DNA of 64,000 nt. Origin: Paracoccus solventivorans. Its GTDB lineage: Bacteria > Pseudomonadota > Alphaproteobacteria > Rhodobacterales > Rhodobacteraceae. The stretch covers positions 1 through 64,000 of the forward strand of contig NZ_FRCK01000011.1 of the NCBI RefSeq assembly GCF_900142875.1. The letters are read 5' to 3'. The stretch's first letter is position 1. Each line of letters opens with the position of its first letter. Shown piece after piece: positions 18,645 to 28,640 of this stretch. The notes below the pieces were generated by a model that had not been told where the DNA came from, did not search any database, and worked only from the letters and a program-made list of their open reading frames with translations. Both the position numbers and the translations under genes were made by a program.

Positions 18645-20082
18645 AACGCCGCTGGTGCTGGCGGGGCGCGACCGCAGCCGCCGCGTGGTGACGGCCGCGA
18701 ATGCGGCGGCGCAGGCGCTGGGCCTGCATCCGGGGATCGAGATCGGCCGGGCGCAGGCGCTGGTCCCCGGGCTGCGGGTCGAACCCGCCGACCCCGGCGC
18801 GGATGCGGCCAGCCTGGAGCGGCTTGCGCTGTGGATGCTGCAGCGGATCGCGCCCATCGTGGCTGTCGATCCGCCGGACGGCATCGTCATCGACGCGACC
18901 GGGGCCGCGCATCTGCACGGGGGCGAGCCCGCGCTGGCCCAGGCGCTGGTCGCGCGGCTGCGCCTGTCGGGGGTGACCGCCCGCGTCGCCATCGCCGACA
19001 GCTGGGGCGCCGCCCATGCGCTGGCCCGCCACGTGGCCGACCCGGTGCTGGTCGCGGCGCCGGGGACGGCGGCGGCGCGGGTGGCGGGCCTGCCGCTCGA
19101 GGCGCTGCGGCTGCCGCCCGCGGTCCCGGCGGCGCTGCGCGACCTGGGCTTTGCCCGGATCGGTGATCTGGCCTCCCAGCCGCGTGCGCCGCTGACCCGC
19201 CGCTTTGGGCCCCAGCTCTGCCGCCGGCTGGACCAGGCGCTGGCCCGCGCGCCCGAGCCGATCGAGCCGCTGCGCCCGCCCGAGATGGTCGAGGCCCGGC
19301 GCAGCTTTGCCGAACCCATAGCCGCTGCGGAAACCATCGCCCGCCACATCACCCTGCTGGTCCAGTCGTTGTGCGCCACGCTGGGGGAACGGGGGCTGGG
19401 CGCGCGCCGGCTGGACCTGCTGTGCCACCGCATCGACAACCGCATCCTGTGCACTCGCGTCGGGCTGGCGCGGCCGCTGCGCGATCCCGCGCGGCTGGCG
19501 CGGCTGCTCTGCGACCGGATCGAGACCATCGACCCCGGACTGGGGATCGAGACCATGGCCCTGGCCGCCACGCTGGCCGAGCCGCTGGCGCCGCAACAGG
19601 CGGCCAGCGATCTGGCGGGGGTGGCCGAGCCGGACCTGTCGGGGTTGATCGACACGCTGGCGAACCGGGTCGGCGCGGGGGCGATCTACCGCTTGGCGCC
19701 GGTCGCCAGCGACGTGCCGGAACGCTCGGTCCGCCGCATCCCGGCGCTGGCCGCGGATACCGGCGCCGGCTGGCCCGGCCACTGGCCGCGCCCCGCCCGG
19801 CTGCTGCCCCGGCCCGAGCCGATCGAGACCATGGCGCTTTTGCCCGACCACCCGCCGCGCTGGATCTCGTGGCGCGGGGTGCGCCACAGCGTGCGCCGCG
19901 CCGACGGCCCCGAGCGGGTGTTCGGCGAATGGTGGAAGCGCGACGCCGAGCTGGCCGCGGTGCGCGACTATTTCCGCATCGAGGACGACAGCGGCGCGCG
20001 GTTCTGGATCTTCCGCGCCGGTGACGGCGAGGACGCGGCCACCGGCTCGCACCGCTGGTTCATGCACGGGGTGTTCGGATGA
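18559..20082 (+). CDS. imuB: ImuB, catalytically inactive Y-family polymerase homologue
   Basis: The 507-residue protein is related to Y-family DNA polymerases (palm, fingers, little finger). The usual first catalytic D-x-D region is replaced here by V-F-L-P-M-W-P-T-D, as in other ImuB proteins, which act as a hub that recruits DnaE2 and the beta clamp. GGAGG at 18548-18552 gives a 6-base spacing to the ATG at 18559; a GTG three bases earlier is less likely. It is downstream of and overlapping imuA, and 61 bases before dnaE2. Confidence 0.9.
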   Translation: MARVISVFLPMWPTDRLRRKTGDGAPPAETPLVLAGRDRSRRVVTAANAAAQALGLHPGIEIGRAQALVPGLRVEPADPGADAASLERLALWMLQRIAPIVAVDPPDGIVIDATGAAHLHGGEPALAQALVARLRLSGVTARVAIADSWGAAHALARHVADPVLVAAPGTAAARVAGLPLEALRLPPAVPAALRDLGFARIGDLASQPRAPLTRRFGPQLCRRLDQALARAPEPIEPLRPPEMVEARRSFAEPIAAAETIARHITLLVQSLCATLGERGLGARRLDLLCHRIDNRILCTRVGLARPLRDPARLARLLCDRIETIDPGLGIETMALAATLAEPLAPQQAASDLAGVAEPDLSGLIDTLANRVGAGAIYRLAPVASDVPERSVRRIPALAADTGAGWPGHWPRPARLLPRPEPIETMALLPDHPPRWISWRGVRHSVRRADGPERVFGEWWKRDAELAAVRDYFRIEDDSGARFWIFRAGDGEDAATGSHRWFMHGVFG

Positions 20083-20143
20083 GCCGGGGCCCCGGACAGG
20101 TTCGCGGGGACGGTGGGTGTGAACACGCACCCGGAGGGCGCCC

Positions 20144-23100
20144 ATGACCCCGCGCTATGCCGAATTGCAGGTGACCTCGCATTTCTCGTTCCTGCGCGGG
20201 GCCTCGTCGGCGGCCGAGCTGTTCGCCACCGCCGCCGCCATGGGGCTAAAGGCGCTGGCGGTGGTCGACCGCAACAGCCTGGCCGGGATCGTGCGCGCGC
20301 ATGAGGCGGCGAAGGACACGGGCGTGCGGCTGGTGGTGGGCTGCCGGCTGGACCTGACCTGCGGCATGTCGGTGCTGGTCTATCCGACCGACCGACCGGC
20401 CTATTCGCGGCTGTGCCGGCTGCTGACGCTGGGCAAGTCGCGGGCGGGCAAGGGGGCCTGCCATCTGGAATGGCCGGATCTGGCCGCCAGTGCCGAGGGG
20501 CTGCTGGCGGTGCTGGTCCCCGATCTGGCCGACGACGCCTGCGCCCTGTGGCTGCGCCGCCTGCGCGAGGTGTTCGGCGACCGCGCCTATCTGGCGCTGA
20601 CCCTGCGGCGGCGCCCCAACGACCAGCTGCGGCTGTGGCAGCTGTCGCAGCTGGCGCAGCGCGCCGGCGTGGCCACGGTCGCCACCAACGACGTGCTGTT
20701 CCACGAACCCGGGCGGCGGCGGTTGCAGGACGTGGTGACCGCGATCCGGCTGGGCACCACCATCGACGAGCTGGGGCTGCGCCGCGAACGCCACGCCGAC
20801 CGCCATCTCAAGCCCCCGGCCGAGATGCATCGCCTGCTTTCCCGCTGGCCCGAGGCGCTGGCCCGCACGCTGGAAATCGCCGACCGTTGCCGGTTCAGCC
20901 TTGACGAGCTGCGCTATCAATACCCCGAGGAACGCGACGATCCGGCGCTGACCCCGCAGGAAATGCTGGAGCTTCTGGCCTGGAGGGGCGCGGCCGGGCG
21001 CTATCCCGCCGGCATCCCCGACAAGGTGGCGGTTACGCTGCGCCATGAGCTGGCGCTGATCGGCAAGCTGAAATACGCGCCGTATTTCCTGACGGTGAAC
21101 AACATCGTCCGCCATGCCCGCGCGCAAGGCATCCTCTGCCAGGGCCGCGGCTCGGCGGCGAACAGCGCGGTCTGCTATGTGCTGGGCATCACCTCGATCG
21201 ACCCGGACCACTCGGACCTGCTGTTCGAGCGCTTCGTCTCCGAGGAACGCCGCGAGCCCCCCGACATCGACGTGGATTTCGAGCATGAGCGGCGCGAAGA
21301 GGTGATCCAGTGGGTCTTTGAAAACTACGGCCGCGACCGGGCCGCGCTGACCGCGACGGTGATCCGCTACCGCTCGAAAGGGGCGCTGCGCGATGTCGGC
21401 AAGGCGATGGGCCTGCCCGAGGATCTGATCGGGCTGCTGTCTCGCCAGCTGGGGCGCTGGAACGACGGCATCGGCGCGCGCGAGCTGGCCGAGCTGAACC
21501 TGGACCCCGGCGACCGCCGGCTGCGGCTGGCGCTGGAGCTGGCCGCCCAGCTGCGCGGCGCGCCCCGGCATCTGTCGCAGCATCCCGGCGGGTTCGTGCT
21601 GACCCATGACCGGCTGGACGATCTGGTGCCGATCGAGCCCGCGGCGATGGCGGGCCGCCAGATCATCGAATGGGACAAGGACGACATCGCCGCCCTGCAT
21701 TTCATGAAGGTGGACGTGCTGGCGCTGGGGATGCTCAGCTGCCTGAAACGGGGGCTGAAGCTGCTGGCCGACCACAAGGGGTTGCGCCTCGATCTGGCGA
21801 CGATCCCGCAGGACGACGGGCCGACCTACGACATGATCTGCAAGGCCGACACGCTGGGCACCTTCCAGATCGAAAGCCGGGCGCAGATGTCGATGCTGCC
21901 GCGGCTGAAGCCCCGCGAATATTACGATCTGGTGATCCAGGTGGCCATCGTCCGCCCCGGCCCGATCCAGGGCGACATGGTGCATCCCTATCTGCGTCGC
22001 CGGAACAAGCAGGAAGCTGTCGATTACCCCACGCCGGAACTGGAAAACGTGCTGGGCAAGACCTATGGCGTGCCGCTGTTCCAGGAACAGGCGATGCGCG
22101 TCGCCATCGAATGCGCCGGCTTCACCCCGGGCGAGGCCGACCTGCTGCGCAAGTCCATGGCCACCTTCAAATCCGCGGGCGGGATCTCGCATTTCCGCGA
22201 CAAGCTGGTCGCCGGGATGGTCGCCCGCGGCTATCAGGCGGATTTCGCGGAACGCATCTTCCGGCAGCTGGAAGGTTTCGGCTCTTACGGGTTTCCCGAA
22301 AGCCATGCCGCCAGCTTCGCGCTGCTGGCCTATGCCTCGGCCTGGCTGAAATGCCGCCACCCCGAGGTGTTCTGCGCGGCGCTGCTGAACAGCCAGCCGA
22401 TGGGGTTCTACGGGCCCGCGCAGATCGTCCGCGATGCCCGCGAGCACGGGGTCGGGATCCGGCCGGTCTGCGTCAATGCCAGCGACTGGGACTGCACGCT
22501 GGAACCGGCGGGGACTGGTTTTGCCGTGCGGCTGGGGCTGCGCATGACCAAGGGGCTGTCCGAGCCCCATGGCAGGGCCGTCGCCACTGCGCGGAAGGCG
22601 CCCTTCGCCTCGGTCGAGGATCTGTGGCGCCGGGCAGGCGTGCCCGTCACGGCCCTGACCGCCCTGGCCGAGGCCGACGCCTTTCGCCCCGCCCTCGGCT
22701 TCGCCCGGCGCGAGGCGCTGTGGGCGATCCGCGGGTTGCGCGACGAGGAACTGCCGCTGTTCGCCGCCGCCGCGCGGCGCGAGGGCGCGATGGTGGCCGA
22801 GGTGGTGGAACCGGCGGTGGCGCTGCGCCCGATGCCCGCGGGGCGCGAGGTGGTCAAGGACTACGGCCACACCGGCCTGACCCTGCGCCGCCACCCGGTC
22901 GCCTTCCTGCGGGCCGAGCTGGCGCGGCGCCGCATCGTCACCTGCGCCGAGGCCATGGGCGCGGACAACCGCCGCCGGGTCGAGGCGGCCGGGATCATCC
23001 TGGTCCGCCAGCGCCCCGGCTCGGCCAAGGGCGTGATGTTCATCACCTTGGAGGACGAGACCGGCATCGCCAATGTGGTGGTCTGGCCCAAGCTGTTCGA

Positions 23101-23392
23101 GCGATACCGCCGGGTGATCCTGTCCGCAGGCATGATCGCGGTCAGCGGCCGCATCCAGAGCGCGGACGGGGTGGTGCACCTGGTCGCCCAGCGCATCGCC
23201 GATCTTTCCCCCGAGCTTGCCAGCGTCGGCGAACGCGGAGCCTTGCCCGAGGAGAGGGGCGGGACGGAAAAGCACGGCTGGGCAGGCGGGGAAAACCGGC
23301 AAGACGGCGCGGGCCAGACAGAAAGGCCGCACGAGTCAGCCCCCCGTCGCCCCGGAGACTCGATCCGCGTCCCGACCCGGGATTTCCGCTGA
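20144..23392 (+). CDS. dnaE2: Error-prone DNA polymerase III alpha homologue DnaE2
   Basis: The 1082-residue C-family polymerase has the normal length for DnaE2. The order is an N-terminal PHP domain ([16 protein letters not shown]), palm with G-R-G-S-A-A-N-S and the catalytic P-D-I-D-V-D-F near residue 371, fingers with [10 protein letters not shown], and a C-terminal OB fold ([11 protein letters not shown]). With ImuA and ImuB it performs mutagenic lesion bypass after DNA damage. The C-terminal tail after the OB fold (last 60 or so residues) is low-complexity. Confidence 0.95.
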   Translation: MTPRYAELQVTSHFSFLRGASSAAELFATAAAMGLKALAVVDRNSLAGIVRAHEAAKDTGVRLVVGCRLDLTCGMSVLVYPTDRPAYSRLCRLLTLGKSRAGKGACHLEWPDLAASAEGLLAVLVPDLADDACALWLRRLREVFGDRAYLALTLRRRPNDQLRLWQLSQLAQRAGVATVATNDVLFHEPGRRRLQDVVTAIRLGTTIDELGLRRERHADRHLKPPAEMHRLLSRWPEALARTLEIADRCRFSLDELRYQYPEERDDPALTPQEMLELLAWRGAAGRYPAGIPDKVAVTLRHELALIGKLKYAPYFLTVNNIVRHARAQGILCQGRGSAANSAVCYVLGITSIDPDHSDLLFERFVSEERREPPDIDVDFEHERREEVIQWVFENYGRDRAALTATVIRYRSKGALRDVGKAMGLPEDLIGLLSRQLGRWNDGIGARELAELNLDPGDRRLRLALELAAQLRGAPRHLSQHPGGFVLTHDRLDDLVPIEPAAMAGRQIIEWDKDDIAALHFMKVDVLALGMLSCLKRGLKLLADHKGLRLDLATIPQDDGPTYDMICKADTLGTFQIESRAQMSMLPRLKPREYYDLVIQVAIVRPGPIQGDMVHPYLRRRNKQEAVDYPTPELENVLGKTYGVPLFQEQAMRVAIECAGFTPGEADLLRKSMATFKSAGGISHFRDKLVAGMVARGYQADFAERIFRQLEGFGSYGFPESHAASFALLAYASAWLKCRHPEVFCAALLNSQPMGFYGPAQIVRDAREHGVGIRPVCVNASDWDCTLEPAGTGFAVRLGLRMTKGLSEPHGRAVATARKAPFASVEDLWRRAGVPVTALTALAEADAFRPALGFARREALWAIRGLRDEELPLFAAAARREGAMVAEVVEPAVALRPMPAGREVVKDYGHTGLTLRRHPVAFLRAELARRRIVTCAEAMGADNRRRVEAAGIILVRQRPGSAKGVMFITLEDETGIANVVVWPKLFERYRRVILSAGMIAVSGRIQSADGVVHLVAQRIADLSPELASVGERGALPEERGGTEKHGWAGGENRQDGAGQTERPHESAPRRPGDSIRVPTRDFR

Positions 23393-23446
23393 CACACCCT
23401 AGCCGCCGCCCCCGAGGGAAGAGGTGCCGCGATGCTGCCTCCACCC

Positions 23447-23929
23447 TCAAGGTTGGCGGCTGATGCCGGCCTTGACCCGTCGCAGCGGGATCGAGCTTTC
23501 GATGCTGGATACTGCCGGAAAGCGCGTCAGCCGGCCGGTCAGGAACGCCTCGAACCCTGCCAGCCCGTCGGTGACCACGCGCAGCAGATAGTCGCGGTTG
23601 CCGGTCATCAGCCAGCAGTCGACCACCTCGGGGCAGTCGCGGATCGCGGCCTCGAACTCGGCCAGCGCCTGGTCGACCTGCCGGTCCAGCTTCACCGAGA
23701 CGAATACCGATACCGGATAGCCCAGCGCGGTCTCGTCGATCATCGCGGCATAGCCGCTGATGATCCCCGCCGCCTCGAGGTTGCGCATCCGCCGCGCCAC
23801 CGGGGTCGGGGACAGGCCGATGCGGTCGCTGAGTTCCTGCACGGGGATGCGGGCCTCGTGGCGCAGGATTCGCAGGATACGGATGTCGAACTCATCCAGG
23901 GCAGGAGTTTCGGGCAGGTTTTTCTTCAT
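23447..23929 (-). CDS. Lrp/AsnC-family transcriptional regulator
   Basis: The 160-residue protein has an N-terminal winged helix-turn-helix (L-D-E-F-D-I-R-I-L-R-I-L, then L-S-D-R-I-G-L-S-P-T-P-V-A-R-R) and a C-terminal RAM ligand-binding domain (…VVDCWLMTGNRDYLLRVV…). It is divergent from the AceE-like gene at 24034 with about 100 bases between the starts. Regulators of this class usually control the neighbouring gene in response to an amino acid, so the AceE-like gene is the probable target. Confidence 0.88.
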   Translation of the reverse strand: MKKNLPETPALDEFDIRILRILRHEARIPVQELSDRIGLSPTPVARRMRNLEAAGIISGYAAMIDETALGYPVSVFVSVKLDRQVDQALAEFEAAIRDCPEVVDCWLMTGNRDYLLRVVTDGLAGFEAFLTGRLTRFPAVSSIESSIPLRRVKAGISRQP

Positions 23930-24033
23930 TCTTGCAGGATTTCGCTAAAATACGGCGCCATGATGGCAGAGATAGCACGGAAACCCCGCAGGTCCTGCCC
24001 TATCCTGACCCCGGCGCGAAAAGGAGGCGAAGC

Positions 24034-26397
24034 GTGACCCACCCGCATCTCAAGACCATCGAAAGCCGGCTGCTGTGGCTGTCGCACTGGATGATCCACA
24101 ACGCCAACCACCTGCGCGACAAGAGCGACGGCATCAAGATCGGCGGGCATCAGGCGTCCTCGGCCTCGATGGTCTCGATCCTGACGGCGCTGTATTTCTC
24201 GGCCCTGCGGCCGCAGGACCGGGTCGCGGTCAAGCCCCATGCCGGGCCGGTGTTCCACGCCATGCAATATCTGATGGGCAATCTGGACCTGGAGAAGATG
24301 CAGAACTTCCGCGGCCTTGGCGGGGTGCAGAGCTATCCGAGCCGAACCAAGGACGTGGACGACGTGGATTTCTCGACCGGCTCGGTGGGGCTGGGGGTGG
24401 CGATCACCTCGTTCGCCTCGATCGTGCAGGATTACATCGCCGGGAAAACCTGGGGCGCGGGGCTGGAGCGCGGCCGCATGATCGCGCTGATGGGCGACGC
24501 CGAGGTGGACGAGGGCAATGTCCACGAATGCCTGCAAGAGGGCTGGAAGCACGAGCTGCGCAATGTCTGGTGGGTGATCGACTACAACCGCCAGTCGCTG
24601 GACGGGGTGGTGCGCGAGGGGCTGTGGTCGCGGATCGAGCGGCTGTTCGAGGCTTTCGGCTGGGACGTGGTGCGGGTAAAATACGGCGTGCTGCAACGCG
24701 CCGCCTTTGCCGAGCCGGGGGGCGAGCGGCTGCGGCAGTGGATCGACAACTGCCCCAACCAGCTTTATTCGGCGCTGACCTTTTCCGGCGGTGCGGTCTG
24801 GCGGCAGCGGCTGATGGACGATCTGGGCGATCAGGGCGAGGTGACGGCGCTGATCGAGCGGCGCAGCGACGCCGAATTGGCGGCGCTGATGGAAAACCTG
24901 GGCGGCAACTGCGTCGAGACCATGGCCGAAAGCTTTGCCGCCATCGACCACGACCGGCCGGTCTGCTTTCTGGCCTATACGGTCAAGGGCTGGGGCACCC
25001 CCATCGCCGGGCACAAGGACAACCACGGCGGGCTGATGACCAGGGGGCAGATGGCCGAATGGCAGCGCCACATGGGCGTCCCCGAGGGGCAGGAGTGGGA
25101 GAAGATGGCCGGCGTCGCCGACCCCGAGGCGCTGCGCGGCTTTCTGCGGCAGGTGCCGTTCTTTGCCCGCGGCCCCCGCCGCTATCGCGACGATCCCGTC
25201 CCGGTGCCGGCGCTGGCGGTGGCGGCCGAGCGCGCAACCTCGACCCAGGCGGCCTTCGGGCGCATCCTCGACGACCTTGCCCGCGGGCAGTCGGCCTTAG
25301 CGGAACGCATCGTCACCATGTCGCCCGACGTGACCGGCACCACCGGGCTGGGCCCCTGGGTGAACCGCCGCAAGCTGTGGGCGCGCGAGGCGCGGGGCGA
25401 CGTGTTCCGGGCGCAGAACATCCCCTCGACCGCGAAATGGGACTTTGCTCCCGAGGGCCAGCATATCGAGCTGGGCATCGCCGAGATGAACCTGTTCCTG
25501 CAGCTCGCCGCCGCCGGGCTGTCGCATTCGCTGTTCGGCAAGCGGCTGCTGCCGGTGGGCACGGTCTATGACCCCTTTGTCTGCCGCGGGCTCGATGCGT
25601 TGAACTATGCCTGCTATCAGGACGCGCGCTTCCTGATCGCGGGCACGCCCTCGGGGGTGACGCTGGCGCCCGAGGGCGGCGCGCATCAGTCGATCTCGAC
25701 CCCGCTGATCGGGATGGCTCAGGACGGGCTGGCCGCGTTCGAGCCCGCCTTTGCCGAGGAACTGGTGATCATCATGGAATGGGCCTTCGACTACATGCAG
25801 CGCGACGGCGAGGCGGTGGTCGATCCCCGCACCTGGCTGCGCGATGCCAAGGGCGGCGCGGTCTATCTGCGCCTGACCACCCGCCCCATCGACCAGGCCA
25901 CGCTGCCGCGCGAGGGGCTGGCGCAGGGGGTGATCGACGGCGGCTACTGGCTGCGCCCGCCGGGGCCGAACTGCGAGATCGTCGTCGCCTATCAGGGCGC
26001 CGTCGCCCCCGAGGCGATCGCCGCCGCCGGGCTGATCGCCGAGGCGCGGCGCGACGTGGGCGTGCTGGCGGTGACCTCGGCCGACCGGCTGCACGCCGGC
26101 TGGACGGCGGCGCAGCGCGCCCGCTGGCACGGAGAGCCCGGCGCCCGCGCGCAGGTCGAGCGGCTGCTGGCGCCGCTGCCCCGGCATTGCCGGCTGGTCA
26201 CGGTCATCGACGGCTATCCGGCCACGCTGTCCTGGCTGGGCTCGGTCGCGGGGCACCAGACCATCCCGCTGGGGGTCGAGCATTTCGGCCAGACCGGCAC
26301 CATCGGCGAGCTTTACCGCCATTTCGGCATCGACACCGGCACGATCGTGCGCGCGGTGTCGGGGCTGACCGCCGGGCGGCAGCTGGCCGCGCCGTAG
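24034..26397 (+). CDS. AceE-like thiamine-diphosphate 2-oxoacid dehydrogenase (transketolase family)
   Basis: The 787-residue protein starts at GTG, 6 bases after AAGGAGG. The N-terminal half has the diphosphate-binding G-D-A-E-V-D-E-G-N … Y-N-R-Q-S-L-D-G motif; the C-terminal half has the pyrimidine domain and a T-P-S-G-V-T-L-A-P-E-G-G-A-H-Q segment. It resembles homodimeric pyruvate dehydrogenase E1 but is about 100 residues shorter, and no E2 or E3 gene is adjacent. The known MdeB of Pseudomonas putida (2-oxobutanoate dehydrogenase, next to the Lrp-type MdeR) is a good model for gene pair and family. The exact 2-oxoacid is unknown. Confidence 0.75.
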   Translation: MTHPHLKTIESRLLWLSHWMIHNANHLRDKSDGIKIGGHQASSASMVSILTALYFSALRPQDRVAVKPHAGPVFHAMQYLMGNLDLEKMQNFRGLGGVQSYPSRTKDVDDVDFSTGSVGLGVAITSFASIVQDYIAGKTWGAGLERGRMIALMGDAEVDEGNVHECLQEGWKHELRNVWWVIDYNRQSLDGVVREGLWSRIERLFEAFGWDVVRVKYGVLQRAAFAEPGGERLRQWIDNCPNQLYSALTFSGGAVWRQRLMDDLGDQGEVTALIERRSDAELAALMENLGGNCVETMAESFAAIDHDRPVCFLAYTVKGWGTPIAGHKDNHGGLMTRGQMAEWQRHMGVPEGQEWEKMAGVADPEALRGFLRQVPFFARGPRRYRDDPVPVPALAVAAERATSTQAAFGRILDDLARGQSALAERIVTMSPDVTGTTGLGPWVNRRKLWAREARGDVFRAQNIPSTAKWDFAPEGQHIELGIAEMNLFLQLAAAGLSHSLFGKRLLPVGTVYDPFVCRGLDALNYACYQDARFLIAGTPSGVTLAPEGGAHQSISTPLIGMAQDGLAAFEPAFAEELVIIMEWAFDYMQRDGEAVVDPRTWLRDAKGGAVYLRLTTRPIDQATLPREGLAQGVIDGGYWLRPPGPNCEIVVAYQGAVAPEAIAAAGLIAEARRDVGVLAVTSADRLHAGWTAAQRARWHGEPGARAQVERLLAPLPRHCRLVTVIDGYPATLSWLGSVAGHQTIPLGVEHFGQTGTIGELYRHFGIDTGTIVRAVSGLTAGRQLAAP

Positions 26398-26460
26398 GGG
26401 GCAGTCCGGGCGGGCCTTCGATGCCCGCACGACGCAGAGCGCGCCGCCCGGCGCGGCGGA

Positions 26461-26862
26461 TCACCCCTGTCCGGCCAGCGCCCTGAGCTTGTATTCGCCC
26501 ATGTCGTTCCAGACCTGCTGGCGCCAGATCCTGCCGTCGCGCAGGTCGAACAGGTCGACGAAGCGGATGCCCTCGAACCGGCTGCCGTCCAGCCATTCGC
26601 CGTGCAGCGTGCCGGCGATCAGCACGCTTTCCTGCCCCTCTGCGCCCCAGCTGTCGCAGCGGTCGAAATGCTTGCCGACGAAACGATAGCGGCCGGCCGC
26701 GCCGGAGACCATCTGCTCGATCCCGGAAAACCTTGCGCCGCCGGGAAAGACCATCTCCAGCCCGTCGGCGGCGACGAAGCTGCGGGCGCGGTCCAGGTCG
26801 CGGCGCTCCATGGCGCCCAGGAAAGCCTCGCAGATGGCGATGGCGGTGGTTGGTTCGGTCAT
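26461..26862 (-). CDS. SnoaL/NTF2-like protein
   Basis: The 133-residue protein has the small alpha+beta cone fold of the NTF2/SnoaL group: an N-terminal helix (A-I-C-E-A-F-L-G-A-M-E-R-R-D), F-P-G-G near residue 40 and a terminal strand series (…GIRFVDLFDLRDGRIWRQQVW…). A strong GGGGAGGAGG site precedes the ATG at 26862. Such proteins are isomerases, cyclases, hydrolases or polyketide-type enzymes, and function cannot be told from the fold. It is divergent from the large catabolic operon starting at 27029 and may share its control. Confidence 0.75.
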   Translation of the reverse strand: MTEPTTAIAICEAFLGAMERRDLDRARSFVAADGLEMVFPGGARFSGIEQMVSGAAGRYRFVGKHFDRCDSWGAEGQESVLIAGTLHGEWLDGSRFEGIRFVDLFDLRDGRIWRQQVWNDMGEYKLRALAGQG

Positions 26863-27028
26863 CGGGTCCTCCTCCCCTGCTGGCGTGCACCGCCTTGTCA
26901 GCGTGTCGCACCAAAAGCACTTTACAAACGACATAAAGGAATAACAATATAAGCAGCAGGTGCGATACGCCGCAGCCACAACCCGGAGGAGGGGGGCGGC
27001 GGCCGGCACCCGACAGAGGAGGTCCCCG
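26863..27028. promoter_or_regulatory. Divergent promoter region of the 27-40 kb catabolic operon
   Basis: A marked AT-rich island (about 26911-26954) stands out from its surroundings. TTTACA at 26921-26926 and CAATAT at 26945-26950 (18-base spacing) could be a plus-strand promoter. The island is flanked by a near-perfect inverted repeat, GTGTCGCACC (26903-26912) and GGTGCGATAC (26959-26968), 9 of 10 matching. This could serve as operator for the GntR/UTRA regulator at 40306-41085 or another factor. AGAGGAGG precedes the 27029 start. Confidence 0.45.
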
Positions 27029-27706
27029 ATGGAAACGTCATCGCTGACGGCGCGCCAGCTGTACGAACACGCCAAGGCCAACCCCACTCGGCGCCGCTTC
27101 GGCTTCGGCCGGCGGCCGATGCTGATCAACATCGACCTGCAGCTGGCCTATACCGGCGTCGGCGAGTTCGCGACGGCCTATGAAACCGACCCGCAGCAGC
27201 TGGATTACGTCAACCAGCTGGCGGCGCTGGCCCGTGCCAAGGGGCTGCCGATCACCTGGACCTATGTCGCCTACATGCAGTCGGGCGAGGATTGCGGGGT
27301 CTGGGGCACCCGCACCGACACCCCGGATTCGCTGCAGAACATCAAGGTCGGCTCGCGCCGCGCGGAACTGGACCCGCGGCTGCAGGTCGATCACGTCAAG
27401 GACATCGTGGTCAACAAGCGCATGGCCTCGGCCTTTCACGAAACCAACCTGCAATCGCTGATGGTCTGGCATCAATGCGATACGGTGGTGCTGACCGGCG
27501 GTTCCACCTCGGGCTGCGTGCGGGCGACGGTGGTCGATGCGATCTCGCGCGGCTACCGGGTGATCGTCCCCGAGGAATGCGTGGCCGACAAGCACGAAAG
27601 CCCGCATTTTGCCAATCTCTACGACATTGCGGTGAAATACGGCGACGTGATCCCGGTGGCCGAGGTCATCGCCTGGTACGACGCCCATCAGCCCGAGGCG
27701 CGCTGA
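27029..27706 (+). CDS. Isochorismatase-family amidohydrolase
   Basis: The 225-residue cysteine hydrolase has the isochorismatase-like fold. It has Asp in the N-terminal strand (L-I-N-I-D-L-Q), Lys in V-V-N-K-R-M-A-S-A-F, and the nucleophilic Cys in G-G-S-T-S-G-C-V-R-A-T. This D-K-C triad and the S-x-G-C-V-R context are those of N-carbamoylsarcosine amidase, maleamate amidase and ureidoacrylate amidase rather than of true isochorismatases. It opens the long catabolic operon and would remove a terminal amide or carbamoyl group. Two ring-opening-type hydrolases follow directly. Confidence 0.85.
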   Translation: METSSLTARQLYEHAKANPTRRRFGFGRRPMLINIDLQLAYTGVGEFATAYETDPQQLDYVNQLAALARAKGLPITWTYVAYMQSGEDCGVWGTRTDTPDSLQNIKVGSRRAELDPRLQVDHVKDIVVNKRMASAFHETNLQSLMVWHQCDTVVLTGGSTSGCVRATVVDAISRGYRVIVPEECVADKHESPHFANLYDIAVKYGDVIPVAEVIAWYDAHQPEAR

Positions 27707-27707
27707 G

Positions 27708-28640
27708 ATGGCCGCGCAGATGCAATCCGACCTGGGGCTTTACGACTATCTGCCCTGGCCGGGGCGACCCAAGATCACCTGGCCCGGCGGCAAGAAGCTG
27801 GCGGTGTGGATCGCCCCGAACATCGAGTTCTACGAATACGACCCGCCCGACAACCCGACCCGCACCCCTTGGGGCCGCCCGAACCCCGATGTGCTGCAAT
27901 ATTCGCACCGCGACTACGGCAACCGCGCCGGCTGGCAGCGGATGATGGCGGCGATGGACCGGGCGGGGTTCCGCGGCTCGGTCTCGCTCAACGTGGCTTT
28001 GTGCGACCACCACCCGGAGATCATCCGCGCCTGCGCCGACCGCGGGTGGGAGTTCTTTTCCCACGGCATCTACAACACCCGCTATGTCTACAACATGACC
28101 ATCGAGCAGGAGCGCGAGATCATCCGCGACGCCTTCGACACGGTCAGGACGCATACCGGGCAGGAGCTGGCGGGCTGGCTGTCCCCGGCGCTGTCCAACA
28201 ACCTGTGGACCATGGACATCCTGGCCGAGGCCGGCATTCAGTACACCTGCGACATGTTCCACGACGACCAGCCGATGCCGGTCAAGGTGGCGTCGGGGCG
28301 GCTGATCTCGATGCCCTACTCGCTCGAGATGAACGACGTCATCGTCTATAACAGCCAGAAGGTGACGCCCCGCCATTATGGCGAGATCATCAGGCGCCAG
28401 TTCGACCAGCTGTACCGGGAATCGGACGAAAGCGGCATGGTGATGTGCATCCCGCTGCACCCCTATCTGGTCGGCCAGCCGCATCGGATCGATGCCTTTG
28501 CCGAGGCCATCGAATATATCGCCGGCCATGAGGGCGTATGGCAGGCTACCGGGCGCGAGATCGCCGCCGCCTATCACGCCAGCGGTGCCTATGACGCGAT
28601 GACCGCCGCCGCGGCCGCACATGCGCAGGGGGAACGCTGA
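27708..28640 (+). CDS. PuuE-type polysaccharide deacetylase-family hydrolase, copy 1
   Basis: The 310-residue CE4-fold protein has the PuuE/imidase-like pattern rather than the NodB T-F-D-D-G motif: an early W-P-G-G, G-N-R-A-G-W-Q-R, E-F-F-S-H-G-I-Y and G-W-L-S-P-A-L-S-N-N. PuuE is a cofactor-free allantoinase, and related enzymes open cyclic amides or imides. The start is two bases after the amidase stop, and the stop shares one base with the next start (TGATG). It probably opens a cyclic amide, imide or ureide whose half-amide is then cut by the 27029 hydrolase (inference). Confidence 0.75.
   Translation: MAAQMQSDLGLYDYLPWPGRPKITWPGGKKLAVWIAPNIEFYEYDPPDNPTRTPWGRPNPDVLQYSHRDYGNRAGWQRMMAAMDRAGFRGSVSLNVALCDHHPEIIRACADRGWEFFSHGIYNTRYVYNMTIEQEREIIRDAFDTVRTHTGQELAGWLSPALSNNLWTMDILAEAGIQYTCDMFHDDQPMPVKVASGRLISMPYSLEMNDVIVYNSQKVTPRHYGEIIRRQFDQLYRESDESGMVMCIPLHPYLVGQPHRIDAFAEAIEYIAGHEGVWQATGREIAAAYHASGAYDAMTAAAAAHAQGER

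Noticed and set aside
26398-26460. Bidirectional terminator between the AceE-like and NTF2-like genes
   Set aside because: Only a 6-bp stem (GCGGGC/GCCCGC) and no T-run; too weak to list.
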